NCBI GenBank assembly: GCA_035222895.1
Contig: JAVYIG010002748.1
Coordinates: forward strand, 165,959 to 229,958
Source: Strongylocentrotus droebachiensis
Lineage: Eukaryota; Echinodermata; Echinoidea; Camarodonta; Strongylocentrotidae
Length of the DNA stretch: 64,000 nt
Direction: 5' to 3'
Positions 34,299 to 46,234 of this stretch are shown here, piece by piece; within the stretch, counting starts at the first letter, position 1; every line of letters begins with the position of its first letter. Under the pieces are notes generated by a model that made no database searches, was not told where the DNA came from, and was given only the letters and a program-made list of their open reading frames with translations. Position numbers and translations under genes: made by a program.

Positions 34299-35652
34299 AA
34301 TAAAAAAAATAAAACAAACAAAAACAAAGGGGGGGGGGGGGGGGTTTTAGGTTTTTTTTAGGGGGGTTTACATACATAAAAATACCAAAGGGGGGGGCTG
34401 AACCCCCAAACCCCCCCCCCCCCTGCGTACGCCCCTGCCCCCAAGAAGCAATAATCTGTCGGTGTGGAGGCGATTTGGCTGCGTAACACAGGTACAAGTA
34501 TCCAACCCAGATAACTTTAAGAATACAATTATTCCTCCAAAATTAGGAACATTTTTGATAAGCAAAATGCAAAAAGTGAGCTTATACTATACTATTGTGC
34601 CCCCTTTTAAAAATCGGCCAGTGATACATGAAACTTCTTTTAATTTTAACTTATCATCAATGTTATAGGTATGAGTTCCAGACGGATTGCAATGACATCA
34701 AATTCGGGTTTGATCTCGTTGACGCGAAGGGTAAGAAGACTGCCATTTTGAAACTGGAGAAGTACAACAGTCACATGGTACCTGAGAACGGAGAAATCCT
34801 GATCGCTGAAACTGGCACATGTAAGTAGATTTACTGAAATTGCTGTCGAATATTATAACATTTAGAATTTTAGTAGAAAATATTTGGATTACTTATCAGA
34901 TAAGAAGTTTTATAGAAATATCATTTTTAATAGTGGACGAACGATTCTGGGTTGATGTTGTTGTTCCTAGGATTTAAGGCTGGGTTGGGGATGGGGCACA
35001 ATCTAAACAAAAATCGAGCAAAAAAAGAAAGACGAACAAAAAAAACGTGTCATATTTTGGAGTGCTTTTTTCATATGTTAAAACGTATCTGATGATCGGC
35101 ATGACGTAAGCCCGTTGCAAACGATGTGACATTTGTCTGACTTAGCACTCCGTCAGCGGCTAGTGATGTTTTATGACACCTCATGTAAGATTAATGTTGT
35201 ACAAGGAATAAACACTGAATGAACAATGTCAACATCGCTTCGATTTACGAGTGTACATGTACTAAATGCTTTCATTTGGTTTTAATCGTTAATAACAACT
35301 GTTTTAGCTTTTCCAGTTAAATAATTGACCAAAACAATTCACAGCGTATAATTACCCCGGTCTTTGGATTGAAGACAGTCAAAAATAATGAAGCTCCATG
35401 TGCAACAGGCACTAGTATGCTTTCCTCACGTCACGTGGTAAAACTCGTTGAAAATATCAGGTGACTGCCATCTTGTGACTTTTCAGTATCATATTCTCCT
35501 TTTTAACAGACGTTGCACGATTTGACAACAGTCACAGCTGGACTAAATCAAAGAAGCTCTCCTATTGGCTGGAGCTACTGGAGCCTAGTGACGTAGAACC
35601 AGAGTTTCAGGAGATGGTGGAAGGAGCAGATAGCATGAACCTCAACAATTAA
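26708..35652 (+). CDS. SEC14L: SEC14-like protein (CRAL-TRIO + GOLD), gene C, 12 coding exons
   Basis: Cytosolic lipid-transfer or lipid-sensing protein of the SEC14L2 type. Coding exons: 26708-26761, 27670-27739, 28231-28274, 28575-28637, 30487-30580, 31168-31262, 31578-31676, 32734-32878, 33143-33249, 33773-33912, 34669-34820, 35510-35652. They sum to 1206 nt, 401 residues, close to the roughly 400 of vertebrate SEC14L2. ATG has A at -3 and starts [16 protein letters not shown]. The CRAL-TRIO N-terminal helices (about 1-60) include LLLKFLRARKFDL; the lipid-binding lobe spans about 76-245 ([33 protein letters not shown]); the GOLD domain about 275-390 ends [15 protein letters not shown]. All introns are GT-AG except intron 7, whose donor is GC (31677). 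Introns host a SINE, LINE pieces and MITEs. Intact, so probably expressed. The exact ligand is unknown. Confidence 0.93.
27165..27465 (-). mobile_element. tRNA-derived SINE in intron 1 of gene C
   Basis: The minus strand begins at about 27465 with a tRNA-like head: GGCGAGTTGGCTCAGTCGG (A box) and GTGGGTTCGAATCC (B box). A body of about 230 bp follows (ACGTTAAATGAAAACCCCG). The tRNA arms do not pair well, so it is a SINE and not a tRNA gene. A 99-residue minus-strand frame across it ([18 protein letters not shown]) is a translation of the SINE head. Confidence 0.75.
28639..28700 (+). repeat. (TAA)n microsatellite in intron 4 of gene C
   Basis: AATATTAATAATAATAATAA trinucleotide run starting immediately after the exon 4 donor. 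Confidence 0.9.
28849..29944. mobile_element. Tc1/mariner-like non-autonomous element in intron 4 of gene C
   Basis: Ends CACTGTAAAAAATAAT and ATTATTTTCTTACAGTG are inverted repeats flanked on both sides by TA (28847-28848 and 29945-29946), as expected for TA-targeting transposons. The 1.1-kb AT-rich interior has no transposase frame. Repeated AATTTAAGTA-type words occur near both ends. Confidence 0.75.
30815..30875 (+). repeat. (GT)n/(GC) simple repeat in intron 5 of gene C
   Basis: GTGTGCGCGCGTGCGTGC and a following GTGTGT run. Confidence 0.9.
31055..31132 (+). repeat. LINE 3'-tail fragment in intron 5 of gene C
   Basis: GTACAGCGC followed by GCGCTATATAAATATTG and an ATT microsatellite tail matches the 3' end of the better-preserved LINE at 32275-32690, so it is a short 5'-truncated copy of that family. 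Confidence 0.65.
32275..32690 (+). mobile_element. CR1/L2-type LINE 3' end in intron 7 of gene C
   Basis: The plus strand encodes the characteristic ORF2 C-terminus [20 protein letters not shown] followed by [13 protein letters not shown] (about 32397-32512). After a short 3' UTR it ends GGCGCTATATAAAT plus an ATT tail. It is strongly 5'-truncated. Assignment to CR1/L2 is by the general pattern only. Confidence 0.8.
34028..34437. mobile_element. hAT-like MITE with 8-bp target duplication in intron 10 of gene C
   Basis: Element ends CAGGGGCGTACGCAGG and CCTGCGTACGCCCCTG are inverted repeats. The flanks repeat CCCCCAAG exactly (34020-34027 and 34438-34445), an 8-bp target duplication. That pattern, with a CAGGGGCG terminus, fits the hAT superfamily. 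The 410-bp interior is mostly poly-G, poly-T and poly-C tracts without coding capacity. Confidence 0.9.
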
Positions 35653-38170
35653 AGATTCTGAAGGGGGTGGTCTACAAAAATGCGACCTTGTGAACTAATG
35701 ATAGTTGGATGTACAAGGCACTTTTCCTTATGACACAGTGTTTATTAACAGCTACATAGTTCTAAAAGGTAGTAATGTGCTAATAAGCTCCACGGTTAAA
35801 TTTAATGGAGTTGAATTGAATGTATTTATTCACTACCTTTTAAACCATTGAAACAAAAGATATAGAAATATACAATGACAATGTCAACCTAAATATGAAC
35901 ATGACATGAACTAAAATACATGTTCTACAGCGATATGAATATATCAAACAAATAGTTGTAAGTAAATATTGTGTCAAGAGTAAAACAATAAAGGACTATT
36001 TACAATGACTTTGTAGTACTATAGCTGTTATGGTCAATATGAACCCACATTCATGAAAATAAATAATGAATATGAAATCAATAGCTTTTAGTTTACTAGT
36101 ACTTATACTTATTTTTAGCAGCTTTGGGTGGGGAACCAGGAAAGTGGGGTTGTGGGATTTGTTCCCATTTAAACCCCTTGCCCATAATTTTGAAATTAAG
36201 TCTGGTGTTTTACAAAGACTAAGATCGACTTGAGTTGGACTTGAACCATAGTAGGATGTCCATGCCACTGGTTGCTCTCACCATTCCTGGCATTAGTCTC
36301 TCAAGGGACAGACAAATCGTGTTCACAAATCTACAGAACTTTTATTTTTCGATAGTGTATTATTGAAGGAAAACATCTTTATTAAAGATCATAATTTCTA
36401 TTAAAAAAATTGATCTAATTTCACATCTGGTTCAAGACTTTGTAAGGGCATAAATCGCCTACCGTAGTATAAGTCCAAGTCTTAAATATAACTTAAGTTT
36501 ACAATGCAAGTAACTCTTTTTCTTCGACAATAAACTATCAACAAATGTAATTCTGTCGCGTTCTGATGTCCCTTGAGGGACCAATGGTTAGAGCAACCAG
36601 TGGTATGAATGGTCTGCCATAGTTCAAGTCCGACTTAAGTCAATCTCAGTCTTTGTGAAATCTCCCCCTGGCGTATTGATATCTAAAATCAGTCTAAATG
36701 ATCTGTAATTACGGGGAAAAAATAAAAAAATAGTTTGGTAAAATCAGTCAAACGTGACATAAAGTTGAGAAAATAAATATAGTAGCAGTGGGTGGCTCAT
36801 ACTCAGATTTTTAGCAAAAGTGAAATGTGTTGTGTGAACCAGCTTATCATTTTATAGACAGTTGTATTGTTTTGTGAGTTTTATGACGAATTAGAAAGTT
36901 TGATGTTCTTTTGTGTTTGGTTTGCAGTTATCTATAATTCAATGGCGTGGTATCAGAAAATAAAACTATTATTTTGCAAAGCTAGTTTTTGCTTGTACAT
37001 TAGTCTCTTATACACTGCTGCGAATGTTGAATCACTGAAATAAAATTCAATCTGTTTATTGGATCTATGTTTTTTTTACTTTGACTCTTGAGTATCACAA
37101 TATGGCTGTCTTTTCTAATGAACTTCTATGTTGCTCCCAACTTATTTGCCCACCTTTACCACCCCGCTCCCACTCCCCCTCCCCCTCTCTCTCTCTTAAG
37201 TTTTTTAATGTGAGCCTGTTTCTAGTATTGCGATCGCAAATATTTTCGAAAAATCAACTCACCTGTTATTTCAATACTCTTGTGTATATCCCATTTAAAA
37301 ATTATGTTCGAAAAAAATAATATTTCACTGTAATGTTTACATATTCAATAAATGATGAACAAGGCTTTTGGAGTTACGTTAGGACCCCCCCCCCCCACAC
37401 ACACACATACACACAAACCCGGCACACATACAAACAGAGGTAGCCAAATACAATGTATTCATTATACGGTAATCGTTTACTATTTGGAATGCATGGTAAT
37501 TTTTAATGGTTGGGAAACCTTAACTGATCTTATTAAGATTGATTAATATTGTCCATAAAGACCTCCTCATATTTTATCATACTACAGATACAAACAAATT
37601 ATTGTGCACTACCATCTCTGATCTTTGACCCCCTTTGCGATTACAAGATGGGTTTATCAACCTGGTTATCCGATAATTATTGACTCGTCAATGTCGTCAT
37701 ACTTAAACGCGATAATAAGTTATCTTTGATGTTATACCGTGGCTCAAAATTTGTAACAGTTCTCAAGACAGACATTCATTTGTTCGTGTGTTTGTTTGTT
37801 CGATTGATTGTTTCAGACGGTAGAGAACTCTGAATCATTCTGAGTTTTCAATTGATCGAGAGAACTTTTAAAAGAAACACGCATCCAAATTTAAGGTAGG
37901 ATTTTTATCGCTGATACGTGAAGCAGATCAAAGTCGTTGCTCCCTCGGAAACCAGGGTCCCAGGATCAGTCCTACTTATAGAAGTTATCACATTAAGAAT
38001 CAATCCGTCAATGCTCTGAATCAATGAGGCAGTGAGTCTGTGGAATCAAGAAAGACACACATTAGGAAGAGCCGGAGAGTCTACAGATTCAGTGAGATTA
38101 TGAAGCTGAAACTGGAACTTGATATCACATAGATTATTGGCTCGCTAAAGTGAGAATTTCCGTTTTAAAG
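35653..38170. other. Region between SEC14-like genes C and D
   Basis: Presumed 3' UTR of gene C (AATAAA-type signals near 35985 and 36770) and the 5' flank of gene D. It contains a foldback repeat (36205-36664), CT and CA simple repeats (37183-37196, 37384-37420) and no further gene. 37590-37690 has a partial match at 59520-59600. The two genes are in the same direction, 2.5 kb apart, a tandem pair. Confidence 0.6.
36205..36664. repeat. Inverted repeat, arms about 100 bp, 3' of gene C
   Basis: 36208-36310 (TTTACAAAGACTAAGAT through ACTGGTTGCTCT to CTCAAGGGACA) is matched in reverse complement by 36566-36664 (TGTCCCTTGAGGGACC to GTCTTTGTGAAA). The loop is about 250 bp. It looks like a foldback-type element. 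Confidence 0.8.
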
Positions 38171-40714
38171 ATGAGCGGCTTCCTGGAAGACCTCACTGAA
38201 AGCCACAAGGAGAAATTGAAAAAGGTATAGTTTGTTTTCTTCTTTGAATCATACATTTCTTGCATTTGTATTTGTATCATGATGCCTATGATAAATATAT
38301 GACTGAATGCATACACAACATAGTTTTTATTCTAATTCATTGATATTCTCTTGTTCCGCAGTCAATGGGTTCATTGGGGTTCACTCTATTTAAATAACAT
38401 TATGCTTGCTAAATTTGCTGTCACGTCGAGTAAAAATAATATATAATAGTGAACATTTTTTATGTTGAACTCCAGTTGTTTCACTGATACAGTGCTCTTC
38501 AATGATAAGTTCAACTGAGTTCACTCTGTCTAAAATTGTGCAGGTGAGTCGTGTGATCGCTTGAGTTAGTGCCACGTCGAGTAACTATTTATATTCGAGT
38601 GCTATTTGACAATTATTTCATATACTAAAGTGTCTTTCTTTTGCAAATCGTTGAGTTTTATTTGGCTTGCACTATTTAGTTATTGGCAGGTGAAGGATAT
38701 GTTTGCCTTATTAAACACTGCCCGTAACAATCGCTGATTAATTGCCACGTTATTATTGTCATGGTAATTAATACAAGTGGCATGTTGAAGGTCTAACTAC
38801 TGATTTACAGTTTACAGGTTGATTCATATGCTTGCCTGATTTGGTGTCACGCCGAGTATCAATTTGTTTTTTGTCAGTGTCATTTCAAAATTACTATTCA
38901 CTAATTTATAAGCTTTTGTGCTTTTAGAGCAAATTACCTATAAACTGGTCAGTTACAAAAAATAGTGTAAAAACAACAGCAACAACAAAAACGTCTTAGT
39001 GCAATAAAAACAAAAACATAATAATTTTCTGAAATGTTGATTATCTTAGCATTCATTTTTCTTCTTTTGCATGCATTCATCTAAATTAGTTCAAGGAAAA
39101 TGTTGCAGATATCTTGAAACCAGAGCATAATGATGTATTATTACTGCGGTTCCTACGGGGTAAGTCGAAACGATCATTTGTTTTTCTGAAATAAGTATTA
39201 ACACGGTCGCAAATATTGTTGAAAAATCAACCTAAGGCGATTTCAATAGGCTTGTGCGTTATTTATTGAAATGTCCGAACATGGCACGAACATGGTGACT
39301 ACTATGCAAAGGATTCTATGTTTGATTGTATACATTCATTAGCGTATCCAGGGAGGGGGCACTGCCACAATGGTTGGAAAATTCTGATCTGGGAATTTAC
39401 TTTTTTTTTAATGTGCCTCTATTTTGTGTCCCGACAGCGTTTTGAGCCTCAAAGGGCAGCTAACATCTTTATTATCCCCCTCTCTTTGTATATATTACGG
39501 ACGTGCGTGTCCCCTCCCCTGATATTCTACAAGGTTTGCTAAACACTGTTCGATTCATGAACTCGTGTAAAAATATCTTTTCTGGTCTTTTTCTTCTCTT
39601 TACTTCTTTCAGCAAGGAAATTTGACCTTATTAAGACCGAGGTGATGTTCAGAAACGTAAGTTAATTAAACTTTTGATCTGACTTCATGCCAGATAGTCC
39701 AAAGTTTTGTTGTCAGTAGGATATTAAAGATAAAAATCATGATAAATATTTTTCATTAAGAAAAAATTATAGTTAATTGACTCAAATTGTGTTAGGTTAA
39801 ATTTCGTGTGAAGGTGCGTTTTGATTTTAATTTTTTTAAGCGCGTGAATTATTTTTTGTTTTGTTTTTTGTAATGGATTAAACAAAATTAAGTTTTGTAA
39901 ATGTTTGTTTTACCCAACATTCAAACAGTTTCAGTTTAAATGAAATTGAAAGTTAAAGATGCTTGAATCTTACCATAATTCCATTCCGGTAGGCTTATAC
40001 TCGTTTAATTTGTAATTGAATGCATGTAGATGTTATCAAAATAATTGTAAAATGTATTTTTTGCAATTTTTTTTCATGAGATTGAAATAAAGTATACTTA
40101 AAAAGATATTAGAATACAATACCTTCGTTATTCTCCTCCCCCGATGCTAGATAAGTTTGTATCCGTTACTGAATTTTTGCGTATCTTTAAATGTCCATGT
40201 TTTTTTTCTCTCCATATTTTGATGAACCTTATTTTTTCCGATTATTCCAATTATTTAGGATGTTACTTGGAGAAAAGAGAACAACATCGACACCATTATG
40301 GAAACGTTCGAGGTCCCTGAGGTAAATCTTTGACGTCATGTTTCTTCTGATATTTAACAATTTGACTACTATATGAATATAAGCTTACAGCCCCAGATAG
40401 GAACATATATAACCCTACATGTTGTATCAACAGGACATATATGTATAACCCTACATGGTGCATTAACCGGACTACACAACAACAAACTGGTATATTAACC
40501 CTAACCCCAACCCTATAACTAATTAAACTAATGGCTAATGATTAAACCTTTTTTTTTCGTGGCAGGCCTTTAAGTTCTTCTGCCAGCAAACGTACGTAGA
40601 GGGTAGTAATTCTTTTGTTTATATGTTAACAGGATATGACAAGTTCTGCTAATAACCATGTCTACTTAATGACTCATTTTGTCACTAGATATGTCCGTCT
40701 AATGACGCCGTCAG

Positions 40715-40748
<34 letters not shown>

Positions 40749-41696
40749 CGTACTTAAGGCGTTATTAGACGGACAAAAAAAAAGACGTGAAAAAATGAGT
40801 CAATAAGTAGACATGGTCATTATTAACAGCACAATTGCGTGTCCCTTTTACGATCGCACACAAGAATTATTGCCCTCTAATTACGTTTGCAGGCAGAGAT
40901 AAATTTAAGGTCTCCCAAGAAATAAAAGGTTTAATCATTAGTCATTAGTTAAATTAGTTATATTGTTTTGAATTTAGAATTAGGGTTAGGGTTAGGGTTA
41001 TAAATATACCAGTTTTTATGATGCCCGCTTAATGTACCACGTGAGGTTATACATATAGATGTGCGGTTAATACACCAAGTTGGTCCATGGTATATCTCTC
41101 TCTATATAATTAGGTATGTATTTTCTTTATTTTTATTCTCGCCTCATTTAAATTATTACAACAATCTAAAGAAAATGAAAGTGTCATCTTTGAATTTGCT
41201 TTTATTTTCTCTCTTTTTCTGAAGGCCTTGAAAACATACTGGTGTGGAGGAGTATCTGGATTGGACAAAGAGGGTCATGGTGTTTATATATCACCAATGG
41301 GTAACTTCGATCCTAAAGGTATTCATTGTAAAATGAGAATGTGTGAAATATGTTAAACTACTACATAGGGGGTTAGATACACTCATGTTAATAATAATAA
41401 ATAATAATAGTGAACATTTATAATGCGCCATGTCTGTCAAAAATGACACTCCTGGCGCAGTTGTGTGGAAGTTGTATAATTGTTTTATAACAAACGTATT
41501 CAGTCTTATTGCTACCAATGCCATCAAGTGATCATATATAAATCACAAGAAATTCATGTCTGAATATACATTGGGAGATCCAAGATGGAGGGCACAGGGG
41601 GACTTCCCCGGAAAACCAAACCTGCTATACTTTTGATACATAGCTGTAAAATCGTGGAGGCCTACCTACTCATATGCATCCCTCCCCAAACAGGAA

Positions 41697-41728
<32 letters not shown>

Positions 41729-44700
41729 GGGGGGGGGGGGGGGATTGTCAGATATATGGATGATGAATCCGCCATGAATGAACCACTTAAACTGGTTTTA
41801 TGATTGATTTTAGGAGTGCTATATTCAGCCAAGACCAGTGATATCCTCAAGACCTATGCCCATTCACTTGAGGACCTGATGCACAGCCATAAGCGTCTTT
41901 CAGAACAGGTATATTTAGTGGCGTAGTCACGGGGGTGGGGGGGGGGGTGCGTTTCCCGTCGAATACAAAGATAAAATATAGAAAATTAAGAAAGAAATAA
42001 AGACAAACATGCAGAAGGGAATGAAGAAATGCAACGTGGAAAGATGACACTCTAGCACACCCGACCTTCACTCTATGACCATGTTTTCTATGACTATTCT
42101 TTCTATTCTTTTCGGCTATATTTTGTCATCCGTATCAATCCCATTCTTCTTGAGGGCCCTGTATATACATGAACATTTTACTGAAAAGAACGGACAATAC
42201 ATAATGCATTGTTATTATAATTCTCTTAGAGAGGATTGAAGCATACTGAGGGATCTTTGATGATCTTTGACATGGAGAACCTTGGAGTACATCATCTATG
42301 GAAACCTGGTATTGATATCTTCCTCAAGGTGACTACCTTCATTTGTCAATTGTTCATATTTTGTTGATGTGTTTTAATTGATTACTTTGATTGATTTGAT
42401 TCTATTGTCCTTACTTGAAATCTTCATGGAGAATGAAATCAAAATTGTTTCGAAAGGAGGAAGTAAATAAGTTTGGCATGATGTATATGCCTACAATCGA
42501 ATTCAATTTATATCAATAATAATAAGGGGTAGCATAAATTAACAAAAAGGGGTCTTAAAATGTCATCGTTAGGCCAGCAGCCCACTAAATGGCGACACCA
42601 ACAGAGTGAAAAGATTAACAGTTATTTATGATATTATCTGTGCATTAAAATATAATGTAAAGAGGCTCGATTAAATAACCATGTTCCTTGACTGAGGGGC
42701 CTTGTCAACACAATAAGGGGGGGCGGGGTGGTGGTGGAGCCGGTCTTAGGATGTAGATGAAAATAATGTCAATTGACAGAGACACCAATTAAATGGACGG
42801 TTCGGAGGGGATCTTTCCCTTCCCACCCTGTGTGCGTATGTGTGTGTGTGTGTGTGTTTCCCACTCTCTCAGTTTTGATTTGTCCGTGTCTGTGTCTGTG
42901 TCTGTATCTTTCTGTCTGTCTTTCTCTCTTCTCTTATTCATTTTTTGTTGCCGTTTTATCTTATCGCAAGATGGCTGTCCTAGCTGAGCAGCATTATCCT
43001 GAGCTCATCCATCGTATGTACATTATCCGTGCACCCATGGTATTCCCGGTCGCTTACACCATCTTCAAACCATTCCTACAAGAGGAGACAAGGAAGAAAC
43101 TGCAAGTTTTAGGAAGTGAGGTTACCCCCCCCCCCCCACTCCGTGAACGGAGGGATGACCATGCGTGTTCCCAAACTCTCCGGCTCGTAACAAAAGAAAA
43201 AGGTCTACCTATATTGACTTTACACACCGGACTTTTGCTGAAAGGGGGGGGGGGGGGAGGGGGGTGCTGAAAAAGGCTCGTATAACAAAGGAAAAGGTCA
43301 ACCCGTATTGACTTTATACACCGGACTTTTGCTGAAAAAAAGGGGGGGGGGTCGCTTGGAACACGCACATGCGTACCCTAAGTAGCACTGAGTGGGGGGG
43401 GGGGGGGGGGGGTTAAATCAATAATTGCTGACAGAAATCAACAAAGCTTTGGTGATGATGATGATGATGATAGTAGTAGTAATAATGACGATGATGATGA
43501 AAACAAGATGAATTGATGATGGTGTCATCTTATTTTTACTTCACTGTTAAGATCAAAGTAGTTGCGTTTATATAATCAACCAGGGGCTACAGTTTCAAGT
43601 CTTATCCGAGGGACCTGCAAAAGCTTCCCTTCTAATTGACAAGTTATACGTGTAATTGATTCTCCATTTCCATAAGGGAACATACTTAGTTTAACAATGG
43701 ATCTATTATTAACATAATTTTGGAATTATCTAACATTTCCAGGTAACTGGAAGGAGGTTTTGTTGAAGCAGATAGACCCTGATCAGCTGCCGGTTTACTG
43801 GGGAGGAACCAAGACAGATCCTGATGGAAACGAGATGTGTACTTCACTGGTAAATCGAGATATCATTTATGAACTAGCCCGGAATCCTAATGGAAGGCGA
43901 TCCAAAATCAATAAATTAGTAATTTGTCATAGTCATTTGATTCATGGGTGTGTAGCATTATCTCCAATATTTCATCTCACATGAAATTATTGTATTATCT
44001 CACCTTGTTGTTGCATGCATAGGTGATAACTTTTTCTTTGAATTTCCCTTTTAATCAACACATATCAAATTCTAGTATTAAAACAGTTAATTATAAACTA
44101 TCTGCCATCTGGTTTATTGCAGTACTCTGAATGTTTACTGTCTTTGTTGAAGCTCCCCCTCCCCACATAAAATAAAAATGCAGGGGGGGGGGTACTAGCG
44201 AGATATGCAAGTGAGGGGGATTTATCTACATGTATTTGTCTAATGCCTTGTTCATATATTATGTGAGTTAATAATACTTAATCTAGTGTTCTTGGCTCAT
44301 TTTTTAATGTTATATTGTTCCTATGAAACATTGTATAGATCAGGACTGGAGGCAAGATACCCACCTCTTTCTACCTGAAAGACAGGGAGCCGCCCCACAC
44401 ATGGGCTACACACCAGGTATCTAGGGCAGGAGTCGTGGAATTCGAGTACCAGGTTACAAAGCCCAACAGTGTCTTGAGGTATGTATAAGTTCCATCAATA
44501 CAATAGACCAGTTTCCTAACATATTCAAATTTGAGGCATAAGTTCCAAACAATGGTTGTACTTGAAAACTGAAAGCATACATGGTGCTTGCCAGACACAG
44601 CAACAAGTAATGTAAACAGACTGGGTTCCAAATATTGTAGTTCATTCATTAATCAACAGGTTAATGGAATAACTCGTCACTAGGTTCCCAGAAAATAAAT

Positions 44701-46234
44701 TTCAATAAACTAGAATGTGTTAGTAAACCGGTCTATTGTTTCAAAAATGTTGGCATTCGTTGGGAATTTCACACATTTCGGATATCTAGCCTATGACGTA
44801 CATCAGCCGTGTTCATACGATGGCAATTTTGGTCGGCGTTAAACTAAAGCTAATCGGCAATAGTATAGTAAGGTCGGCGTAAAGGTCGGAGTTGTGACCA
44901 TCTGAACGATAGTCGTGTTAGCTACGCCGACCTTTACGCCGACTGATTTACTCCTGTATTTTTCCAGGAGAAACGCGCTAACACGACTAGAGGATAGCGT
45001 AAGGTGACCGTGTGAATGCTCTCACTTGGCACTCGGAGTATATACAAGTTTGTTTGTTTTTACAATCGAAAATGAAAATTAAATTTCGCGCGGTTACGAT
45101 GCGGAAGCTAGGTCGGCTAGGTCGGCTAGTGCGGGCGCCTCCACTTCCAGAAGTTATGCTGAGATATTACCCTTTCAAACTGAACAAGTGATCTATTTGA
45201 TATATATACGTTAACCTAGCGAAGAGCTATTACATTCACCTGTGATTTTTTTTTTTTTTTTTTGCATCTCAAAAGTCAGAATGCACATCGCATACAATAG
45301 TTGCTAGGTATGACAAACATTGTGGCTTGACCTACCGAATAGCACGATACGATTATTCGCAACAGGTGAATGAAATGATAAGTATCGAAGTGCTAGCTTA
45401 TCAAATATTTCTGCATCAAATTTGATACATTATGACGATAACATATTATATGCGACGGTGTAGAGTCATATATTGACGCATTGCACACGTGAATAGCTAT
45501 ATCGTTGCGACATGTTTTTTTCTTGCTTTTGTTTGGGTATTTTAGGTACGAGTTCCAGACAGATTGCAACGACATCAAATTCGGCTTTCATCTCGTGGAC
45601 GCGAAGGGTAAGAAAACGGCCATTTTGAAACTGGAGAAATACAACAGTCACATGGTACCTGAGAACGGAGAAGTCTTGATAACTGAACCCGGCAAATGTA
45701 AGTAGGCCACTGTTTCATTATTTTGATAATATTTTGCACCTGTCCACATTTTCTTCCATTGCATGAAGCCCATTACATGATAGAAAATAGAAATCGGATA
45801 GTAAAAAGTCGTATGTTAATATATACAATTTACCCTATATTCTCGTTTATACAGGAAGGGATTTCTTATTTACAACGAGTCTTTATCTTTCTCACATTTT
45901 GAGAGAGCAGGATGGGGGTCAAAAACAAGTCCATATTCACTTTAAATAGAACCATACAGTTCGTTATAACACCTATATTACCTAACAATACATCACGAAT
46001 CATAAAATGCAGATCTATAAGCCTACTTGATCGATTTTCTGCTTATCTTGTTTATTGCATCTTTTGCATACTTGGGGCCTGTTTAACCAAATTTAATTTG
46101 TCCCGCTTTTTTCTCTTTTACTACAAGGTGTGGTCACATTTGACAACAGTCACAGCTGGATCCAATCAAAGAAGCTCTCCTATTGGCTGGAGCTTCTGGA
46201 ACCCAGTGACGTCATAGACGTAAAGCAAGATTAG
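38171..46234 (+). CDS. SEC14L: SEC14-like protein (CRAL-TRIO + GOLD), gene D, 12 coding exons
   Basis: Tandem paralogue of gene C. Coding exons: 38171-38224, 39090-39159, 39613-39656, 40259-40321, 41225-41318, 41814-41908, 42230-42328, 42971-43115, 43743-43849, 44339-44478, 45546-45697, 46128-46234. All twelve start at the same phase as in C and all but the last have the same length; together 1170 nt, 389 residues. Starts [24 protein letters not shown] about 1-245 ([42 protein letters not shown]), GOLD about 275-389 ([15 protein letters not shown]). The tail after LEPSD is replaced by a short VIDVKQD ending, 12 residues shorter than in C. All splice sites are GT-AG. At Tyr355 of C (TAC across the junction) D has Cys. 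Intact; its 3' flank leads to TLR3. Ligand unknown. Confidence 0.93.
38405..38870 (+). repeat. Degenerate tandem repeat in intron 1 of gene D
   Basis: GTCACGTCGAGTAA, GCCACGTCGAGTAAC, GCCACGTTATTA and GTCACGCCGAGTATC recur at about 38420, 38572, 38740 and 38849, with similar surrounding words. This suggests an old tandem repeat of roughly 150 bp. Alignment by eye only. Confidence 0.5.
40420..41087. repeat. Large palindrome with telomere-like repeats in intron 4 of gene D
   Basis: Two arms of about 320 bp are reverse complements with moderate divergence around an (AT)n centre at 40719-40745. Shared stretches include ACCATGTCTACTTA, GTCCGTCTAAT and CTAATGATTAAACC. Both arms contain short telomere-type tracts: TAACCCTAACC at about 40496, and TTAGGGTTAGGGTTAGGG at about 40980-40999. 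It is probably a foldback element; an interstitial telomeric origin is less likely because the tract is only three to four units long. Confidence 0.8.
41700..41743. repeat. Poly-T/poly-G tract in intron 5 of gene D
   Basis: About 28 T followed by about 15 G. It resembles the interior of the hAT-like MITE at 34028 but without visible ends. Confidence 0.8.
43125..43415 (+). repeat. Imperfect tandem duplication with poly-G runs, intron 8 of gene D
   Basis: 43188-43270 and 43278-43350 share GTAACAAA/ATAACAAAG, AAAAGGTC and TTGACTTTA(C/T)ACACCGGAC before TTTTGCTGAAA and a G run. It is a local repeat of about 90 bp. GT and GAT simple repeats flank it at 42837-42857 and 43452-43500. Confidence 0.75.
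44804..45025. repeat. Nested inverted repeats in intron 10 of gene D
   Basis: GTCGGCGTAAAGGTCGG (44872-44888) pairs with CCGACCTTTACGCCGAC (44927-44943), and the AGTCGTGTTAGC word at about 44909-44920 pairs with GCTAACACGACT at about 44977-44988. The block is GC-rich in an AT-rich intron and probably a small foldback transposon. Confidence 0.75.

Noticed and set aside
40970..41005. True telomere or chromosome end
   Set aside because: Only three to four TTAGGG units, mirrored in a palindrome inside an intron.
42773..43270. 165-residue plus-strand frame in gene D
   Set aside because: Contains exon 8 (42971-43115) but the rest is intronic simple repeat.
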